Part shown: positions 8,789-18,817 of the stretch, piece by piece
How the letters are laid out: each line of letters starts with the position of its first letter
Numbering within the stretch: position 1 is the first letter of the stretch
From: Cuneatibacter sp. NSJ-177
GTDB lineage: Bacteria > Bacillota > Clostridia > Lachnospirales > Lachnospiraceae
DNA length: 64,000 bases
Assembly (NCBI RefSeq): GCF_022867805.1
Contig: NZ_JALIFO010000006.1
Coordinates: forward strand, 682,001 to 746,000
Direction: 5' to 3'
The notes under the pieces: model-generated
Told to the model about the DNA's origin: nothing
Databases searched by the model: none
Seen by the model: only the letters and a program-made list of their open reading frames with translations
Translations under genes and position numbers: made by a program

Positions 8789-9289
8789 TTAAGCCAGATA
8801 ATTTTTCATCGTATTCAGCGCGTTTTTTTCCAGACGGCTGACTTGTGCCTGGGAGATGTGGATCTCTTCGGCGACCTCCATCTGAGTCTTGCCCTCAAAA
8901 AAACGCAGGTGAACAATATTTTTTTCCCGCTCCGGCAGACGGCGCATGGCCTCGCTGAGGGAGAGATTTTCCACCCAGTTGTCCTCCCGGTTCTTCTTGT
9001 CGCTGATCTGATCCATCACATACAGCGCGTCACCGCCCTCGGTGTAGACCGGCTCGTACAGACTGACCGGGCTTTGAATGGCGTCTAAAGCCTGGGTGAT
9101 CTCGTCTTTATCGATGCCGATCTCCGCGGCGATTTCACTTAAGGAGGGTTCTTTCAGATTGATCTTGGTCATCTGCTCCTTGGCGGAAATGGCTTTGTAG
9201 GCGATATCGCGGAGAGAACGGGAAACACGAATGCTGTTGTTGTCTCTGAGATACCGGCGGATTTCCCCGATAATCATCGGCATGAACAT
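8789..9289 (-). CDS. sigG: Sporulation sigma factor G, C-terminal half (split gene)
   Basis: 166 codons, of which those from 9280 leftward (PMIIGEIRRYLRDNNSIRVS, then SRSLRDIAYKA) are sigma-G region 2.4 through region 4 (ISQAQVSRLEKNALNTM). YTEGGDALYVMDQISD marks sigma-G rather than sigma-F. Regions 1.2-2.3 are missing here and are found 30.5 kb away on the other strand (39479). The ATG at 9289 is preceded by a pyrimidine tract (CTCCCTCCC) with no ribosome binding site, and no sporulation promoter is evident, so this half is probably silent. No stop or frameshift disrupts it. It ends 45 bases from the shared terminator. Confidence 0.93.
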   Translation of the reverse strand: MFMPMIIGEIRRYLRDNNSIRVSRSLRDIAYKAISAKEQMTKINLKEPSLSEIAAEIGIDKDEITQALDAIQSPVSLYEPVYTEGGDALYVMDQISDKKNREDNWVENLSLSEAMRRLPEREKNIVHLRFFEGKTQMEVAEEIHISQAQVSRLEKNALNTMKNYLA

Positions 9290-9303
9290 GGGAGGGAGAA
9301 AAA
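9262..9303 (-). other. Recombination half-site at the sigG break (left)
   Basis: The last shared sequence with the other sigG half is TGCCGATGA (9274-9282, minus strand), against TGCCAATGA at 39762-39770. Centred on CGGC (9278-9281), the outer side 9282-9303 is a 22-base purine-rich arm beginning ATGAA and ending AAAAA; it matches the arm at 39767-39788 at 17 of 22 positions without gaps. The inner side 9262-9277 is sigG coding sequence. This hybrid of a sigG arm and a foreign arm is the layout of an attL/attR site of a large serine recombinase. Confidence 0.7.
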
Positions 9304-9310
9304 AATTTTT

Positions 9311-9595
9311 TTATTCCTGGATATGCTCTAGTCCCTGATTCATGATGGTGCAGACATGCTGGTCCGCCAGCGCATAGTAGATGGTCCGCCCGTCCCGGCG
9401 GAACTTGACCAGCTGGCTCTGTTTTAATACCCGGAGCTGGTGGGAGACCGAGCTTTGGGACATGCCGATGCTGTCGGCGATATCCTGGACGCACATCTCG
9501 CCGTCCAGAAGCGTATATAAGATTTTTATTCTGGTCTGGTCGCCGAATATTTTGAAAAGCTCGGCCAGATAATAGAGTTCGTCGTCGGTGGGCAT
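9311..9595 (-). CDS. ArsR family winged-helix regulator
   Basis: 94 residues, the usual ArsR length. The DNA-recognition helix region is MCVQDIADSIGMSQSSVSHQ with the wing KFRRDGRTIYYAL, preceded by LFKIFGDQTRIKILYTLLDG. ATG 9595 is chosen for the AAAGGAG at its front; longer in-frame starts overlap the upstream alarmone synthetase gene. Inducer cysteines are sparse (CVQD, HVCT), so metal sensing is possible but not shown. The stop lies 8 bases from the outer arm of the sigG break site. Confidence 0.87.
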   Translation of the reverse strand: MPTDDELYYLAELFKIFGDQTRIKILYTLLDGEMCVQDIADSIGMSQSSVSHQLRVLKQSQLVKFRRDGRTIYYALADQHVCTIMNQGLEHIQE

Positions 9596-9623
9596 ATCGG
9601 CTCCTTTCATTTTCTGCGGGGAA

Positions 9624-10394
9624 TCAGTGTCCAAAGGGGATTTGAATTTTTTCATAGCGTATGATCGGATCGTCTTCTTTGGCAGCTTCCCGGTTGGGGG
9701 AAGTGTGAATCCGGTTCCGGATCGAAAGCATTCTGGCGTCGGTGGCAGCGATGGTGTCGGCGCATTCCCGCAGCTCTTTGATGATTTCTTCTTCATCCTC
9801 GATGGATTTTTTATATTTGAGCTGGTGCTCCAGGCTGGCCCAAAAATCCATGGCGATGGTGCGGATCTGGACCTCCACTTTCATATCCCTTTTGTGGTCG
9901 GAGAAAAAGACAGGAATTTCCACGATCAGATGCAGGCTCCGGTAGCCGTTCTCCTTGGGGGATTTTATGTAGTCTTTCTTTTCCAGAAGTGTCACGTCGT
10001 CCTGACGGATCAGCATGTCGGCAACGGCGTAGATATCATCGATAAAAGAACAGATCACCCGGATCCCGGCGACATCGTTGAGATTTTGCTCCAGGGAGGA
10101 GAAGGTCAAAGGCAGCCCTCTCTGCCGCATCTTGCGGACAATGCTGACCGGCTTTTTGATCCGGCTGCTGATAAATTCAATGGGATTCCTCTGATACCGG
10201 ACGGAAAATTCGGAATTCAGTACCTCCAGTTTGGTACGGACTTCTTTGATCGCACAGTCGTACATCATCATCAGTTCCTGATACTGGACAGCCTGGTCTA
10301 AAAAGAGTGAGGCATTTTCCACAATCTCGGTCACATCGGTGTCACTGTAAACCTGAAGCGGTTCGGGAGAAGTTTTCTTCAGTAGATCTGGCAT
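9624..10394 (-). CDS. Small alarmone synthetase (RelA/SpoT synthetase domain)
   Basis: 256 residues containing only a (p)ppGpp synthetase domain with a C-terminal helix, as in RelQ/YjbM proteins; the hydrolase and TGS/ACT domains of long Rel are absent. Signature stretches: NPIEFISSRIKKPVSIVRKM, LNDVAGIRVICSF, YIKSPKENGYRSLHL and VEVQIRTIAMDFWASLEHQL. It would transfer pyrophosphate from ATP to GDP or GTP. ATG 10394 has GGAGG in front; an upstream ATG at 10424 has none. It is followed by the arsR-like gene, 28 bases away. Confidence 0.88.
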   Translation of the reverse strand: MPDLLKKTSPEPLQVYSDTDVTEIVENASLFLDQAVQYQELMMMYDCAIKEVRTKLEVLNSEFSVRYQRNPIEFISSRIKKPVSIVRKMRQRGLPLTFSSLEQNLNDVAGIRVICSFIDDIYAVADMLIRQDDVTLLEKKDYIKSPKENGYRSLHLIVEIPVFFSDHKRDMKVEVQIRTIAMDFWASLEHQLKYKKSIEDEEEIIKELRECADTIAATDARMLSIRNRIHTSPNREAAKEDDPIIRYEKIQIPFGH

Positions 10395-10531
10395 AGCATC
10401 CTCCGGGAATTGTTTGAATTGCATGGAAAATAGGAGTATTTTCCCAAACCATGTGATATTTAGTATAGCAATATCCTACAAAAAAAGCAAGAAAACTGTA
10501 GTGAACAAAAAATGAACCAAAAATGAAATCT

Positions 10532-10559
10532 TTGAATTTTTTGGGATCTATGCTATAAT
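10532..10559 (+). promoter_or_regulatory. Predicted vegetative promoter of gltX
   Basis: TTGAAT (10532-10537) and TATAAT (10554-10559) are 16 bases apart, 46 bases before the gltX start. Confidence 0.6.
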
Positions 10560-10604
10560 AAGCCATGCTGAATGAAAGAAAGAAAAACGAAGGAGTGAAA
10601 ATCC

Positions 10605-12074
10605 ATGGCAAATAAAATTCGAACCCGTTTTGCGCCGAGCCCCACCGGACGGATGCACGTGGGGAATCTGCGGACCGCACTTTACGCCTATCTGATCGCC
10701 AAACATGCGGGTGGTGATTTTATCCTGCGGATCGAGGACACCGATCAGGAGCGATTTGTGCCGGAAGCGCTGGATATCATTTACCGGACCTTAAAGAAGA
10801 CCGGCCTGATCCACGACGAGGGCCCTGACCGGGACGGCGGCGTAGGACCTTACGTCCAGAGCGAGCGGCAGGCGAAGGGTATTTATCTGGACTACGCCAA
10901 GAAACTGATTGAAAAAGGGGAAGCCTATTATTGTTTCTGTGATAAAGAACGTCTGGAATCCCTGCGGCAGGTCATCGAAGGGAAGGAAATCGCCATCTAT
11001 GACAAGCATTGCCTGAGCTTATCCAAAGAAGAGGTGGAGGCCAAGCTGGCCGCCGGGGAGCCCTACGTCATAAGACAGAATATTCCGAGAGAGGGTACCA
11101 CCACCTTCCACGATGAGATCTATGGCAGCATCACAGTGCCCAATACGGAACTGGACGATATGATTCTGATCAAATCGGACGGTTACCCAACCTATAATTT
11201 TGCCAATGTGGTGGACGACCATCTGATGGGGATCACCCATGTGGTCCGCGGAAATGAGTATCTGTCTTCTTCCCCGAAGTATACCCGCTTGTACGAGGCC
11301 TTTGGCTGGGAAGAGCCGGTGTACGTCCACTGTCCGCTGATCACCGATGAGGAGCACAAAAAGTTATCGAAGCGCAGCGGCCATTCTTCCTATGAAGATC
11401 TGATTGACCAGGGCTTTCTCAATGAAGCGGTGGTCAACTATGTGGCGCTCCTTGGCTGGAGTCCGGAAGAAAACCGGGAGATCTTTTCACTGGACGAGCT
11501 GGTTGCGGCTTTTGACTACCGTCATATCAGCAAATCACCGGCGGTTTTCGATATGCAGAAACTCCGTTGGATGAACGGCGAATATATCAAAGCCATGGAT
11601 GAGGAGGAATACTACGTCCGCGCGCTGCCTGTGGTGAAGTCTGTAATCAAGCGGGATCTGGATCAGAAGGCCATTGCGGACCTGATGAAGACCAGGATCG
11701 AGGTCTTTCCCGATATCGCCGGAGCCATCGACTTTTTTGAGGCGCTTCCGGATTATGACGTGGCCATGTACACCCACAAAAAGATGAAGACCAACTCGGA
11801 GAACTCCCTTTTGGCTCTCCAGGAAATGCTCCCTAGAATCGAGGCGCTAAAGGATACGGGACATGAGAGCGTGCAGGAGATGGTGGCCGCCTACGTGGCG
11901 GAAAAGGGAATCAAGAACGGTCAGGCGCTCTGGCCTCTCCGCACCGCTGTTTCCGGGAAGCAGATGACGCCGGGCGGGGCATATGAGATCATGGAGATTT
12001 TAGGAAAAGAGGAAAGCCTTCGCCGCATCCGCACAGGAATTGAAAAGTTATGTCATTCCATCCGTCCCAACTAG
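10605..12074 (+). CDS. gltX: Glutamyl-tRNA synthetase
   Basis: 489 residues, a full class I GluRS. The HIGH-type signature ([17 protein letters not shown], residues 8-24) and the KMSKS-type signature ([11 protein letters not shown], around 250) are present; the C-terminal helical anticodon-binding part follows. It charges tRNA-Glu, and in organisms lacking glutaminyl-tRNA synthetase also tRNA-Gln. GAAGGAG precedes the ATG. No T-box is visible in the short leader. The end overlaps the helicase gene by 25 bp. Confidence 0.96.
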   Translation: MANKIRTRFAPSPTGRMHVGNLRTALYAYLIAKHAGGDFILRIEDTDQERFVPEALDIIYRTLKKTGLIHDEGPDRDGGVGPYVQSERQAKGIYLDYAKKLIEKGEAYYCFCDKERLESLRQVIEGKEIAIYDKHCLSLSKEEVEAKLAAGEPYVIRQNIPREGTTTFHDEIYGSITVPNTELDDMILIKSDGYPTYNFANVVDDHLMGITHVVRGNEYLSSSPKYTRLYEAFGWEEPVYVHCPLITDEEHKKLSKRSGHSSYEDLIDQGFLNEAVVNYVALLGWSPEENREIFSLDELVAAFDYRHISKSPAVFDMQKLRWMNGEYIKAMDEEEYYVRALPVVKSVIKRDLDQKAIADLMKTRIEVFPDIAGAIDFFEALPDYDVAMYTHKKMKTNSENSLLALQEMLPRIEALKDTGHESVQEMVAAYVAEKGIKNGQALWPLRTAVSGKQMTPGGAYEIMEILGKEESLRRIRTGIEKLCHSIRPN

Positions 12075-13918
12075 AAGCGATCCGCTGGGGAACTGGGCCC
12101 GCCTTGATTTTGGCCGGCCCAGGCTCCGGCAAGACCACAGTCATCACTCACCGGGTCCGTGCCCTTATCACCGAGCGCCGGGTGGACCCGTCGCGTATTC
12201 TTGTCATCACCTTCACGAAAGCCGCCGCTGACGAGATGAAGGAGCGTTTTCTCCGCCTGATGGGGGAGGAGAGGACTCCGGTGTCCTTCGGCACCTTTCA
12301 CGCTGTCTTTTTTAAAATCCTTAAAATTGCCTATCACTACAATGGAAGCCATATTCTGCGGCCGGAGAAACGGATGGAGCTGATACGTCAGGTCTTTGAT
12401 CAGGTGCGTCCCCAGGTGGAGGATGAGGCGGAATTTCTCTCGGAAATTCTGAATGAGATCAGCCGGGTAAAGGGTGACCGGGTGGATCTCGCCCACTATT
12501 ACTCCAACCATTGCCCGGAAGAGGTGTTCCACGCCCTCTATCGGGGATATGAAGAAAAGCTCAGGGAAGCCGGACTGATCGATTTTGACGATATGCTCCG
12601 CCTCTGCGATGAGCTTTTGCAGGCGCGCCCGGATATTCTGGCGGCATGGCAGAAAAAATACCAGTATATCTTGATCGACGAATTTCAGGACATCAACCGG
12701 ATTCAATACGAGGTGATCCGGATGCTTGCCGCGCCGGAAAACAATCTTTTTATCGTCGGGGACGACGATCAGTCCATCTACCGGTTCCGCGGAGCCAAGC
12801 CGGAAATTATGCTGGGATTTCCGAAGGACTATCCGGACGCAAAAAAGATCCTGCTCTCCGTCAATTACCGGTCCCGGCCGGAGATCGTCGAGGCCGCCGG
12901 CCAGCTCGTGATGCACAATGAGACGCGTTTCCGGAAATCCCTGTCGGCAGCGGCCGGTCCGGGTGGGAGGATCGTGGCAAAAGCCTTTGCGAACCCGGCA
13001 GATGAAGGCCGTCAAGTGGTAAAAGAGCTGCAAGAATATCACCGTCAGGGGATTCCCTATGAGGAGATGGGGCTTTTGTTTCGGACGAATCAAAATCCGA
13101 GGGGGATCGTGGAACAGCTGCTGCGGATGAACCTGCCGTTTTCCATGCGGGATATGGTCCCCAACCTGTATGAACACTGGATATCGGGAGATATTTTGAC
13201 CTATCTTTTGATTGCACATGGCAGCAACCGGCGGGGGGATTTCCTTCGTATCATCAACCGGCCGAAGCGGTATGTCCACCGGGCGGCTTTTACGGAGCCG
13301 GAGGTGGATCTTCAAAAACTGAAAGAATTCTACCAAGATAAGGACTGGATGGTGGACAAGCTAACACGGCTGGAATACGATCTTCGGATGCTGCAAAAAA
13401 TGACGCCCTTTGCCGCCATTAATTACCTGCGCAAAAGCGTCGGCTACGAAGAATATTTGAAGGAGTACGCCGGGTACCGGAGAATGCAGCCGGAGGAGCT
13501 TTTTGAAGTGCTGGACGAGCTCCATGAGGCGTCCAGGCCGTTTCGGAATCTGCCGGAGTGGATGGGCCATATCCGGGACTATACGAAAGAGTTAAAGGAA
13601 CAAAAGACAGGGAGAGAGAAACAGGGCGGTATCGCGGTCTCGACCATGCACAGCGCGAAGGGTCTGGAGTATCAGGTGGTATATATCCTGGATGCCAATG
13701 AAGGGATCACCCCATACAAAAAAGCAGCGGGGAAGGCGGATCTGGAGGAAGAACGGCGTCTGTTTTATGTGGCGGCCACCAGGGCCAAACAGATGCTGCA
13801 TGTCTACTGGACCAAAGAACATTACAATAAAGAACTTCCGGTTTCCCGGTTTGTGACAGAGCTGATCGGAAGCGAGGCCGTCCGGCAGGCAGAGGGAAAA
13901 CGGGGAACGAAAATTTAG
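12050..13918 (+). CDS. UvrD/PcrA-family superfamily 1 DNA helicase
   Basis: 622 residues, about 100 shorter than PcrA or UvrD. Motifs in order: Q-motif ([10 protein letters not shown]), Walker A ([16 protein letters not shown]), [10 protein letters not shown], Walker B ([11 protein letters not shown]), motif III ([15 protein letters not shown]), motif V ([17 protein letters not shown]) and motif VI ([12 protein letters not shown]). All catalytic parts are intact; the C-terminal extension that binds RNA polymerase in PcrA is missing. The start overlaps gltX by 25 bp, so coupling is likely. A 3'-5' repair helicase role is expected. Confidence 0.92.
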   Translation: MSFHPSQLEAIRWGTGPALILAGPGSGKTTVITHRVRALITERRVDPSRILVITFTKAAADEMKERFLRLMGEERTPVSFGTFHAVFFKILKIAYHYNGSHILRPEKRMELIRQVFDQVRPQVEDEAEFLSEILNEISRVKGDRVDLAHYYSNHCPEEVFHALYRGYEEKLREAGLIDFDDMLRLCDELLQARPDILAAWQKKYQYILIDEFQDINRIQYEVIRMLAAPENNLFIVGDDDQSIYRFRGAKPEIMLGFPKDYPDAKKILLSVNYRSRPEIVEAAGQLVMHNETRFRKSLSAAAGPGGRIVAKAFANPADEGRQVVKELQEYHRQGIPYEEMGLLFRTNQNPRGIVEQLLRMNLPFSMRDMVPNLYEHWISGDILTYLLIAHGSNRRGDFLRIINRPKRYVHRAAFTEPEVDLQKLKEFYQDKDWMVDKLTRLEYDLRMLQKMTPFAAINYLRKSVGYEEYLKEYAGYRRMQPEELFEVLDELHEASRPFRNLPEWMGHIRDYTKELKEQKTGREKQGGIAVSTMHSAKGLEYQVVYILDANEGITPYKKAAGKADLEEERRLFYVAATRAKQMLHVYWTKEHYNKELPVSRFVTELIGSEAVRQAEGKRGTKI

Positions 13919-14013
13919 GAATATTGTAAGAAAATCAGAATCTCGGTTGTGCTAAAATGAAGGCAGACGTGATGGAACATCACACAAAGACCGTCAGTGG
14001 ATGGGGGAATCAG

Positions 14014-14958
14014 ATGGAAGGATATCAGATTGCTTGGGAGATTATTGGACAAGTAAAACAGGTCATACAGGGAAAAGACGCCTGTATTCAAAAGCTTTTG
14101 GCTGCGATGCTGGCCGGAGGCCATATTTTGATCGACGATATTCCCGGCGTCGGCAAGACGACCATGGCGTTGGCTTTTGCCGGAGCAATGCGCCTATCAT
14201 ACAGCAGGCTGCAGTTTACCCCGGACGTAATGCCCTCGGACGTGACGGGCTTCTATCTCTATGAGAAGGAGAGAGGACAGTTCCGGTATCAGCCGGGGCC
14301 GGTTATGTGCAATCTGTTCTTGGCGGATGAGATCAACCGGACCTCCCCGAAGACCCAGTCGGCGCTGCTGGAAGTGATGGAGGAAGGCCAGGTGACGCTG
14401 GAGGGGAAAACCCATCCTGTGCCCAAGCCTTTTACCGTGATTGCCACTCAAAATCCGGTGGGCTCCGCGGGAACGCAGCTTTTGCCGGATTCCCAGCTGG
14501 ACCGTTTCGCCGTCTGTCTGACCGTCGGGTATCCGTCGCCGGAAAACGAGATTCAGATCCTGAAAGGCCGGCAGCGGGGCAATCCGCTGGAACTGGTGTC
14601 TCCGGTGGCGGATGGAAACTCCCTGCTCTATATGCAGCAGCAGGTGGAACGGATTTTTGTGCATGACGCGATTCTAAAATACATTACAGCCCTGTCCGGC
14701 GCGACGAGGGAGCATCCCCAGTTGGTGTTGGGGCTGAGTCCAAGAGCGTCTCTGGCTCTCAGCCGGATGGCGAAGGCTTCCGCTTATCTCAGCGGGCGGG
14801 ACTATGTGCTGCCGGAAGATGTGGCCGCTCTTTTCCCGGATGTGGCGGTTCACCGTCTGCTGCCAAGTCCTCGTGCCAGAGCAGCTCATGTGACGGTGCG
14901 CGATATCATGGGGGAGATCTTAAAACAGGTGCCCAGACCGGCGCTGCGGGGGCGGTAA
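14014..14958 (+). CDS. MoxR-type AAA ATPase
   Basis: 314 residues. Walker A (DDIPGVGKTTMALAFA), Walker B (LADEINRTSPKTQSALLEVM) and sensor 1 (VIATQNPV) are present with the MoxR C-terminal lid. ATG 14014 follows GGGGGAA; an in-frame ATG at 13957 has no ribosome binding site. It heads an operon with a DUF58 gene and a transglutaminase gene, a widely conserved trio in which the MoxR ATPase is thought to act as a chaperone for the membrane-bound partners. The exact substrate is unknown. Confidence 0.9.
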   Translation: MEGYQIAWEIIGQVKQVIQGKDACIQKLLAAMLAGGHILIDDIPGVGKTTMALAFAGAMRLSYSRLQFTPDVMPSDVTGFYLYEKERGQFRYQPGPVMCNLFLADEINRTSPKTQSALLEVMEEGQVTLEGKTHPVPKPFTVIATQNPVGSAGTQLLPDSQLDRFAVCLTVGYPSPENEIQILKGRQRGNPLELVSPVADGNSLLYMQQQVERIFVHDAILKYITALSGATREHPQLVLGLSPRASLALSRMAKASAYLSGRDYVLPEDVAALFPDVAVHRLLPSPRARAAHVTVRDIMGEILKQVPRPALRGR

Positions 14959-15008
14959 AATCCCCTGGCTTCCGGAGAGCCGGAAGTTCCGGCGGGACAG
15001 GGAGGAAC

Positions 15009-16082
15009 ATGAAAAATCGGATTGGTTATCTGTTCCTGGTTGCAGGAACCTTTTATTTGCTGGTGATGTATGCTGCAAAAGTTTTTTTGTTATTACTCCT
15101 GTTGGAATTGATTTTTCCGCTGTTTCAACTATTTTTTTTGCTGTTGCAGACGGCCGGCCTTCGGATTCGATGGAACGGAGACGGGGAAGAGCTTTCCTTC
15201 TGCCTGGAAAATCGGGGGGTGCTTCCGTTTTTAAAACTTTCGGTCCGGACCGTGGTGACGCATCCCTGGAGCGGAACTGTGCGGAAGATACGGAAAAAAT
15301 TCATTGTGAATGGAAGGAGCAGCCAGGAAGTTTCCTTCCCACCGGGACAGCTTCCCTATGGACGCAGTGAAGTCCAGGTGGAGCATCTGCGGCTTTGGGA
15401 CTATCTGGGGATTTTTTCTCTTTCCAAACGGGTGAAATTTTGCAAGGAAATCTATCTTCTTCCCGAACCGGTCCCAGTGGAGCTGTCCATCAGTGGAAGA
15501 ACCTGGTCCTTTCGAACGGACGGTGATACATTTTCCAAGGACAAACCGGGGGAAGACCCGGCGGAAGTCTTCGGCCTGCGGGAGTACCAGCCCGGCGACC
15601 GGCTTCAGCGCGTGCACTGGAAACTTTCAGCCCGGTCGGAAGACTGGATGGTGCGGGAGCTCAGCCTGGCGGAGATTCCGCGGGTGCTTTTTCTTTTGGA
15701 CCTGTACCGGGTTCCGGGGCTGACAGAGGCACAGTGCAGTGCGTTTCTGACGGCTGCTTTTTCCATCAGCCAGGCAATGGCCCTGGAAGGCTGCTGTCAT
15801 GAATTCGGCTGGTTTGTTCCGGACGAGAATGCCTTTCAACTCGTTCGGATTCAAGAGCCGGAGCAGGTATGGGAAGCGGGAAAACAGTTGATGAAGGCGG
15901 ATCTTTATGACGCGTCTATGGATCTTTTTGAACTGTGCCGGGCGGAAGGCCGTCTCGCGCGCTATGCCGGGATCCTCAGACTGACGATGGGATTGGAGCT
16001 GATCTACGGAGAAACACCGGTGGGGAAGCTGTCCGCAGAGACAATAAAAGAGAGTCTTTCACACTGTGGATTGGAGGTTTAA
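15009..16082 (+). CDS. DUF58 membrane protein
   Basis: 357 residues. Two adjacent hydrophobic segments form a hairpin at residues about 5-50, followed by a soluble part with the DUF58 signature (REYQPGDRLQRVHWKLSARS). A short von Willebrand-like strand (RVLFLLDLYR) follows. GGGAGGAAC precedes the ATG. It is the middle gene of the MoxR/DUF58/transglutaminase operon; molecular function is not established. Confidence 0.87.
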   Translation: MKNRIGYLFLVAGTFYLLVMYAAKVFLLLLLLELIFPLFQLFFLLLQTAGLRIRWNGDGEELSFCLENRGVLPFLKLSVRTVVTHPWSGTVRKIRKKFIVNGRSSQEVSFPPGQLPYGRSEVQVEHLRLWDYLGIFSLSKRVKFCKEIYLLPEPVPVELSISGRTWSFRTDGDTFSKDKPGEDPAEVFGLREYQPGDRLQRVHWKLSARSEDWMVRELSLAEIPRVLFLLDLYRVPGLTEAQCSAFLTAAFSISQAMALEGCCHEFGWFVPDENAFQLVRIQEPEQVWEAGKQLMKADLYDASMDLFELCRAEGRLARYAGILRLTMGLELIYGETPVGKLSAETIKESLSHCGLEV

Positions 16083-16134
16083 ACGCACGGCTGTTTTGTG
16101 GCCGTGCTGCCGGAAAAGAATGGAAAGCAAAAGC

Positions 16135-18483
16135 ATGGCGAACACAGAAAAATGGGACAGATTTTATCAGGCGGCGGAACTGCTCGGTCAGATGGTTTTT
16201 CTGGCAGGGCTTATTTCCGGCGTCCTTTTTTTCGGGGCCGAGGAACTGAACCTGCCCTTTCAGGCCGGGCCGCTGGTGGGGGCGATAGCCCTCGCTTCCG
16301 CCGCAGCCGTCTTTCTGTGCCGTCTTCCGGCGCCGGGAGGCTTGCTGATGCTTTTGGGTGCCTTGGGAACCGGGTTTTCTCTCTGGGCCTGGTGGGAGCC
16401 GGTCTCGATCGGAGCGCGGGCCGCAGTCTCTTCGTGGATCGAATTGTTTAACAGCTATTTTCATCAGTGGAAAGCCGGACCGGACATGCCGGAGCTTGCC
16501 GGAATGACGGAGGCAGCCAAGCGGCTGCTTCTCGCGGAGAGCAGTCAGACTTTCCTCGTGATTCTTGCGGTTCTACTACTTTTTTGGAGCGCCTTTTTTC
16601 TGATCCGGCTGGGGTCGCTGGTGCTCCCGCATACGTTGATGGCGCTGGAACTATTCTTTATTTTAACGGTTGGAGTGGTGCCCAAAAGCTACGGTGTGCT
16701 CTGGTATGGAATCTTGCTTCTTCTTTGGATCTGCGGAGGCGGAAGCAGAGGGCTGCAAAAGAGGGGAAAGTTTTGCCGGTGGCGATGGAGCAGGCCGTCC
16801 TTGTCGGCGGCAGTTTTTTCTTTTTTGGCGATGGGGCTGGCGTTTTTGTTATGCGCCGGCCTGCTGATGCCTCGGATGGAATCAGTTCTGGCCGACGGCA
16901 GCAGCGGAATGAAAACTTGGATCCGGGCGCGGCTGGAGGAAGCGGCGGACTGGGACGCTTTGTTCGGCAACAGCGCCCGCACCGGCGGCGTAAACGGGGG
17001 AGATCTCTCCCGGCAGGGGGACCGGATGGAGTCCGGAAGCGTGGCCCTTTCCGTGACGGTGGACGAAGTGCCGGAGAACGTTTTGTATCTCAAAGCATAT
17101 GTGGGGAGCGACTATGAGGGGAGTTCCTGGGAAGCGCTGCCGTCCGGTTTACTGGAAGACGAAACCGGACTATCTGCCGAGACCGTCTGGGCGTTTCCGG
17201 TGGAGCTGCTGAAAGCCAGGGGAGCTTCTTTCCGCAATATGACCGTAGAACTTTATGATGCTGCCAATCAGTATCTGTACGCTCCCTATGGGGCGGTGTT
17301 GCCAGAGGAGATCCGGTACGTCGGCGACCAGTATCTTAGACGCTGGTCCAGCCGGGAAGATTCTTACTCCTACAGTCCGGAATTTTTATCCTTTTCCGGT
17401 GGGGCGGAGACGGAGTCAAAGGCGGAGGAGGCTTACGGGGAGTACGTCAGGAACCATTATCTGTCCGCGCCGGATTCCAAAGTCTGGGAGCCTTGGAAAT
17501 CTTCGAAGGATAGGGGGGCGTCCCTGCCGGACTTGATCGGCGCCGTCCAGGATTATCTGGGGGATCAGGCCGTCTATACTCTGACTCCCGGAAACCTGCC
17601 GGAAGAGGAAGATTTTATCGAATATTTCCTGTTTCAAAACAAAAAAGGCTACTGTACTCATTTTGCTTCTGCCGCAACGGTTTTGTTCCGGCTTTGGGAT
17701 ATTCCTGCGCGGTATGTGGAGGGGTATATGGTATCTCCGGATGAATTTCACGATAATGGGGACGGAACCTGGACCGCCTGGGTGACCGATGGGAGCGCCC
17801 ACGCTTGGACAGAGATCTATCAGGAAGGCGGGATCTGGTTTCCGGTGGAGGCGACGCCGCCTTACTGGAACCCGGAGAATCTGTTTTCCTCCGGTTCAGA
17901 ACCGGAAGCGCCGGAGGAAGAGCCGGAAACCGAAGCGGTGTCTCTGGAAGCGCCGGAGGAAGAGCCGGAGACCGAAGCATCCGCTCTGCCAGAGCAGGAG
18001 AAGGAGACGCAGGCGGAAGAGCCGGAAGAACAAAAACGTATTTCCCCGGAATTTCCTTGGCTTTTGTTTGGAGCAGGGGCCGCCGTAGTGCTGGCGGCAG
18101 GTGGAACGGTGGGATGGAAACGGTCGAAGAGAAACAAGAGGCAAATGCGGATGCGGGACCCGAACCGCCGCCTGGCGCTCCTTGCTTTGGGGGAGGAAGC
18201 GGAACGGTTCTTATTTGGAGACGCGCAGACCGGGGCTCTGCTGGACTTTGATTTTGCAGAACAAGCCGCAGAAAAGACGGAAGGGATCGGCAGGGAGGAA
18301 TGGGAAGAATTTTCTCATTTGGTGAAACGGGCACGTTTCAGCCCGCATCCGGTGGAGGAAGAAGAGTATCGGAAAGTACGGGATTTCTATTGGAAGGCCC
18401 AGGAACATTTAAAGAAGCCTTGCAATGGATGGACCCGGTTTTGGCGAGAGATCCCTAAAGAAGACCCTGCGCAGCATCGGTGA
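16135..18483 (+). CDS. Membrane-anchored transglutaminase-like protein with DUF4129-like tail
   Basis: 782 residues from ATG 16135 (GGAAAG seven bases upstream; ATG 16120 is possible). About five N-terminal membrane segments, an extracytoplasmic transglutaminase-like core with the Cys-His-Asp triad region (KKGYCTHFASAATVLFRL; GSAHAWTEIY; WFPVEATPPYW), an acidic linker with a repeated EAPEEEPETEA unit, one more membrane segment (FPWLLFGAGAAVVLAAGG) and a cytoplasmic tail. Such proteins accompany MoxR and DUF58 proteins and may process cell-surface proteins. The linker repeat is a near-exact 39-base duplication at about 17906-17983. Confidence 0.88.
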   Translation: MANTEKWDRFYQAAELLGQMVFLAGLISGVLFFGAEELNLPFQAGPLVGAIALASAAAVFLCRLPAPGGLLMLLGALGTGFSLWAWWEPVSIGARAAVSSWIELFNSYFHQWKAGPDMPELAGMTEAAKRLLLAESSQTFLVILAVLLLFWSAFFLIRLGSLVLPHTLMALELFFILTVGVVPKSYGVLWYGILLLLWICGGGSRGLQKRGKFCRWRWSRPSLSAAVFSFLAMGLAFLLCAGLLMPRMESVLADGSSGMKTWIRARLEEAADWDALFGNSARTGGVNGGDLSRQGDRMESGSVALSVTVDEVPENVLYLKAYVGSDYEGSSWEALPSGLLEDETGLSAETVWAFPVELLKARGASFRNMTVELYDAANQYLYAPYGAVLPEEIRYVGDQYLRRWSSREDSYSYSPEFLSFSGGAETESKAEEAYGEYVRNHYLSAPDSKVWEPWKSSKDRGASLPDLIGAVQDYLGDQAVYTLTPGNLPEEEDFIEYFLFQNKKGYCTHFASAATVLFRLWDIPARYVEGYMVSPDEFHDNGDGTWTAWVTDGSAHAWTEIYQEGGIWFPVEATPPYWNPENLFSSGSEPEAPEEEPETEAVSLEAPEEEPETEASALPEQEKETQAEEPEEQKRISPEFPWLLFGAGAAVVLAAGGTVGWKRSKRNKRQMRMRDPNRRLALLALGEEAERFLFGDAQTGALLDFDFAEQAAEKTEGIGREEWEEFSHLVKRARFSPHPVEEEEYRKVRDFYWKAQEHLKKPCNGWTRFWREIPKEDPAQHR
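17906..17983 (+). repeat. Two-copy in-frame repeat encoding EAPEEEPETEA
   Basis: Two almost identical copies of GAAGCGCCGGAGGAAGAGCC followed by GGA(A/G)ACCGAAGC, separated by a short unit, in the linker of the transglutaminase-like protein. Such in-frame repeats can vary in copy number. Confidence 0.75.
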
Positions 18484-18782
18484 GTCCGGCTGTTTATCGC
18501 TGCTGCGGGTGAGGAGGCGGATTTCATAACGATAAACTGGGACGGGATTCCTTTCAAACACAAGCGGTTGATATTGGCGTGGGAAAATGCACCACTTCTG
18601 GTAGAGTCAAGCATTTGAGGGGGTAGTATTATATGAATCTTTCCTTTTAGAACGATGATTTTCATTGACTGTTTGGAAACGAGAGAAATGGTTGCAAATT
18701 GTATATGAAATATGATAAAATGAGACAACATAAAGGCGGGAAAAGGATTTGAAAAATTAAATAAAAAATTTGAGAAAAGATA
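18484..18782. other. Intergenic stretch after the transglutaminase operon
   Basis: About 300 bases without a gene on either strand. The right part is AT-rich (A-tracts before the promoter at 18783). No terminator, repeat or binding site could be recognised. Confidence 0.5.
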
Positions 18783-18811
18783 TTGACAAAAACAAAACCA
18801 TCGTGTATACT
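18783..18811 (+). promoter_or_regulatory. Strong vegetative promoter of the non-coding RNA
   Basis: Consensus TTGACA (18783-18788), exactly 17 bases, then TATACT (18806-18811). It is the best-matching vegetative promoter in the window and has no protein gene behind it on its strand. Confidence 0.85.
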
Positions 18812-18817
18812 AAAACC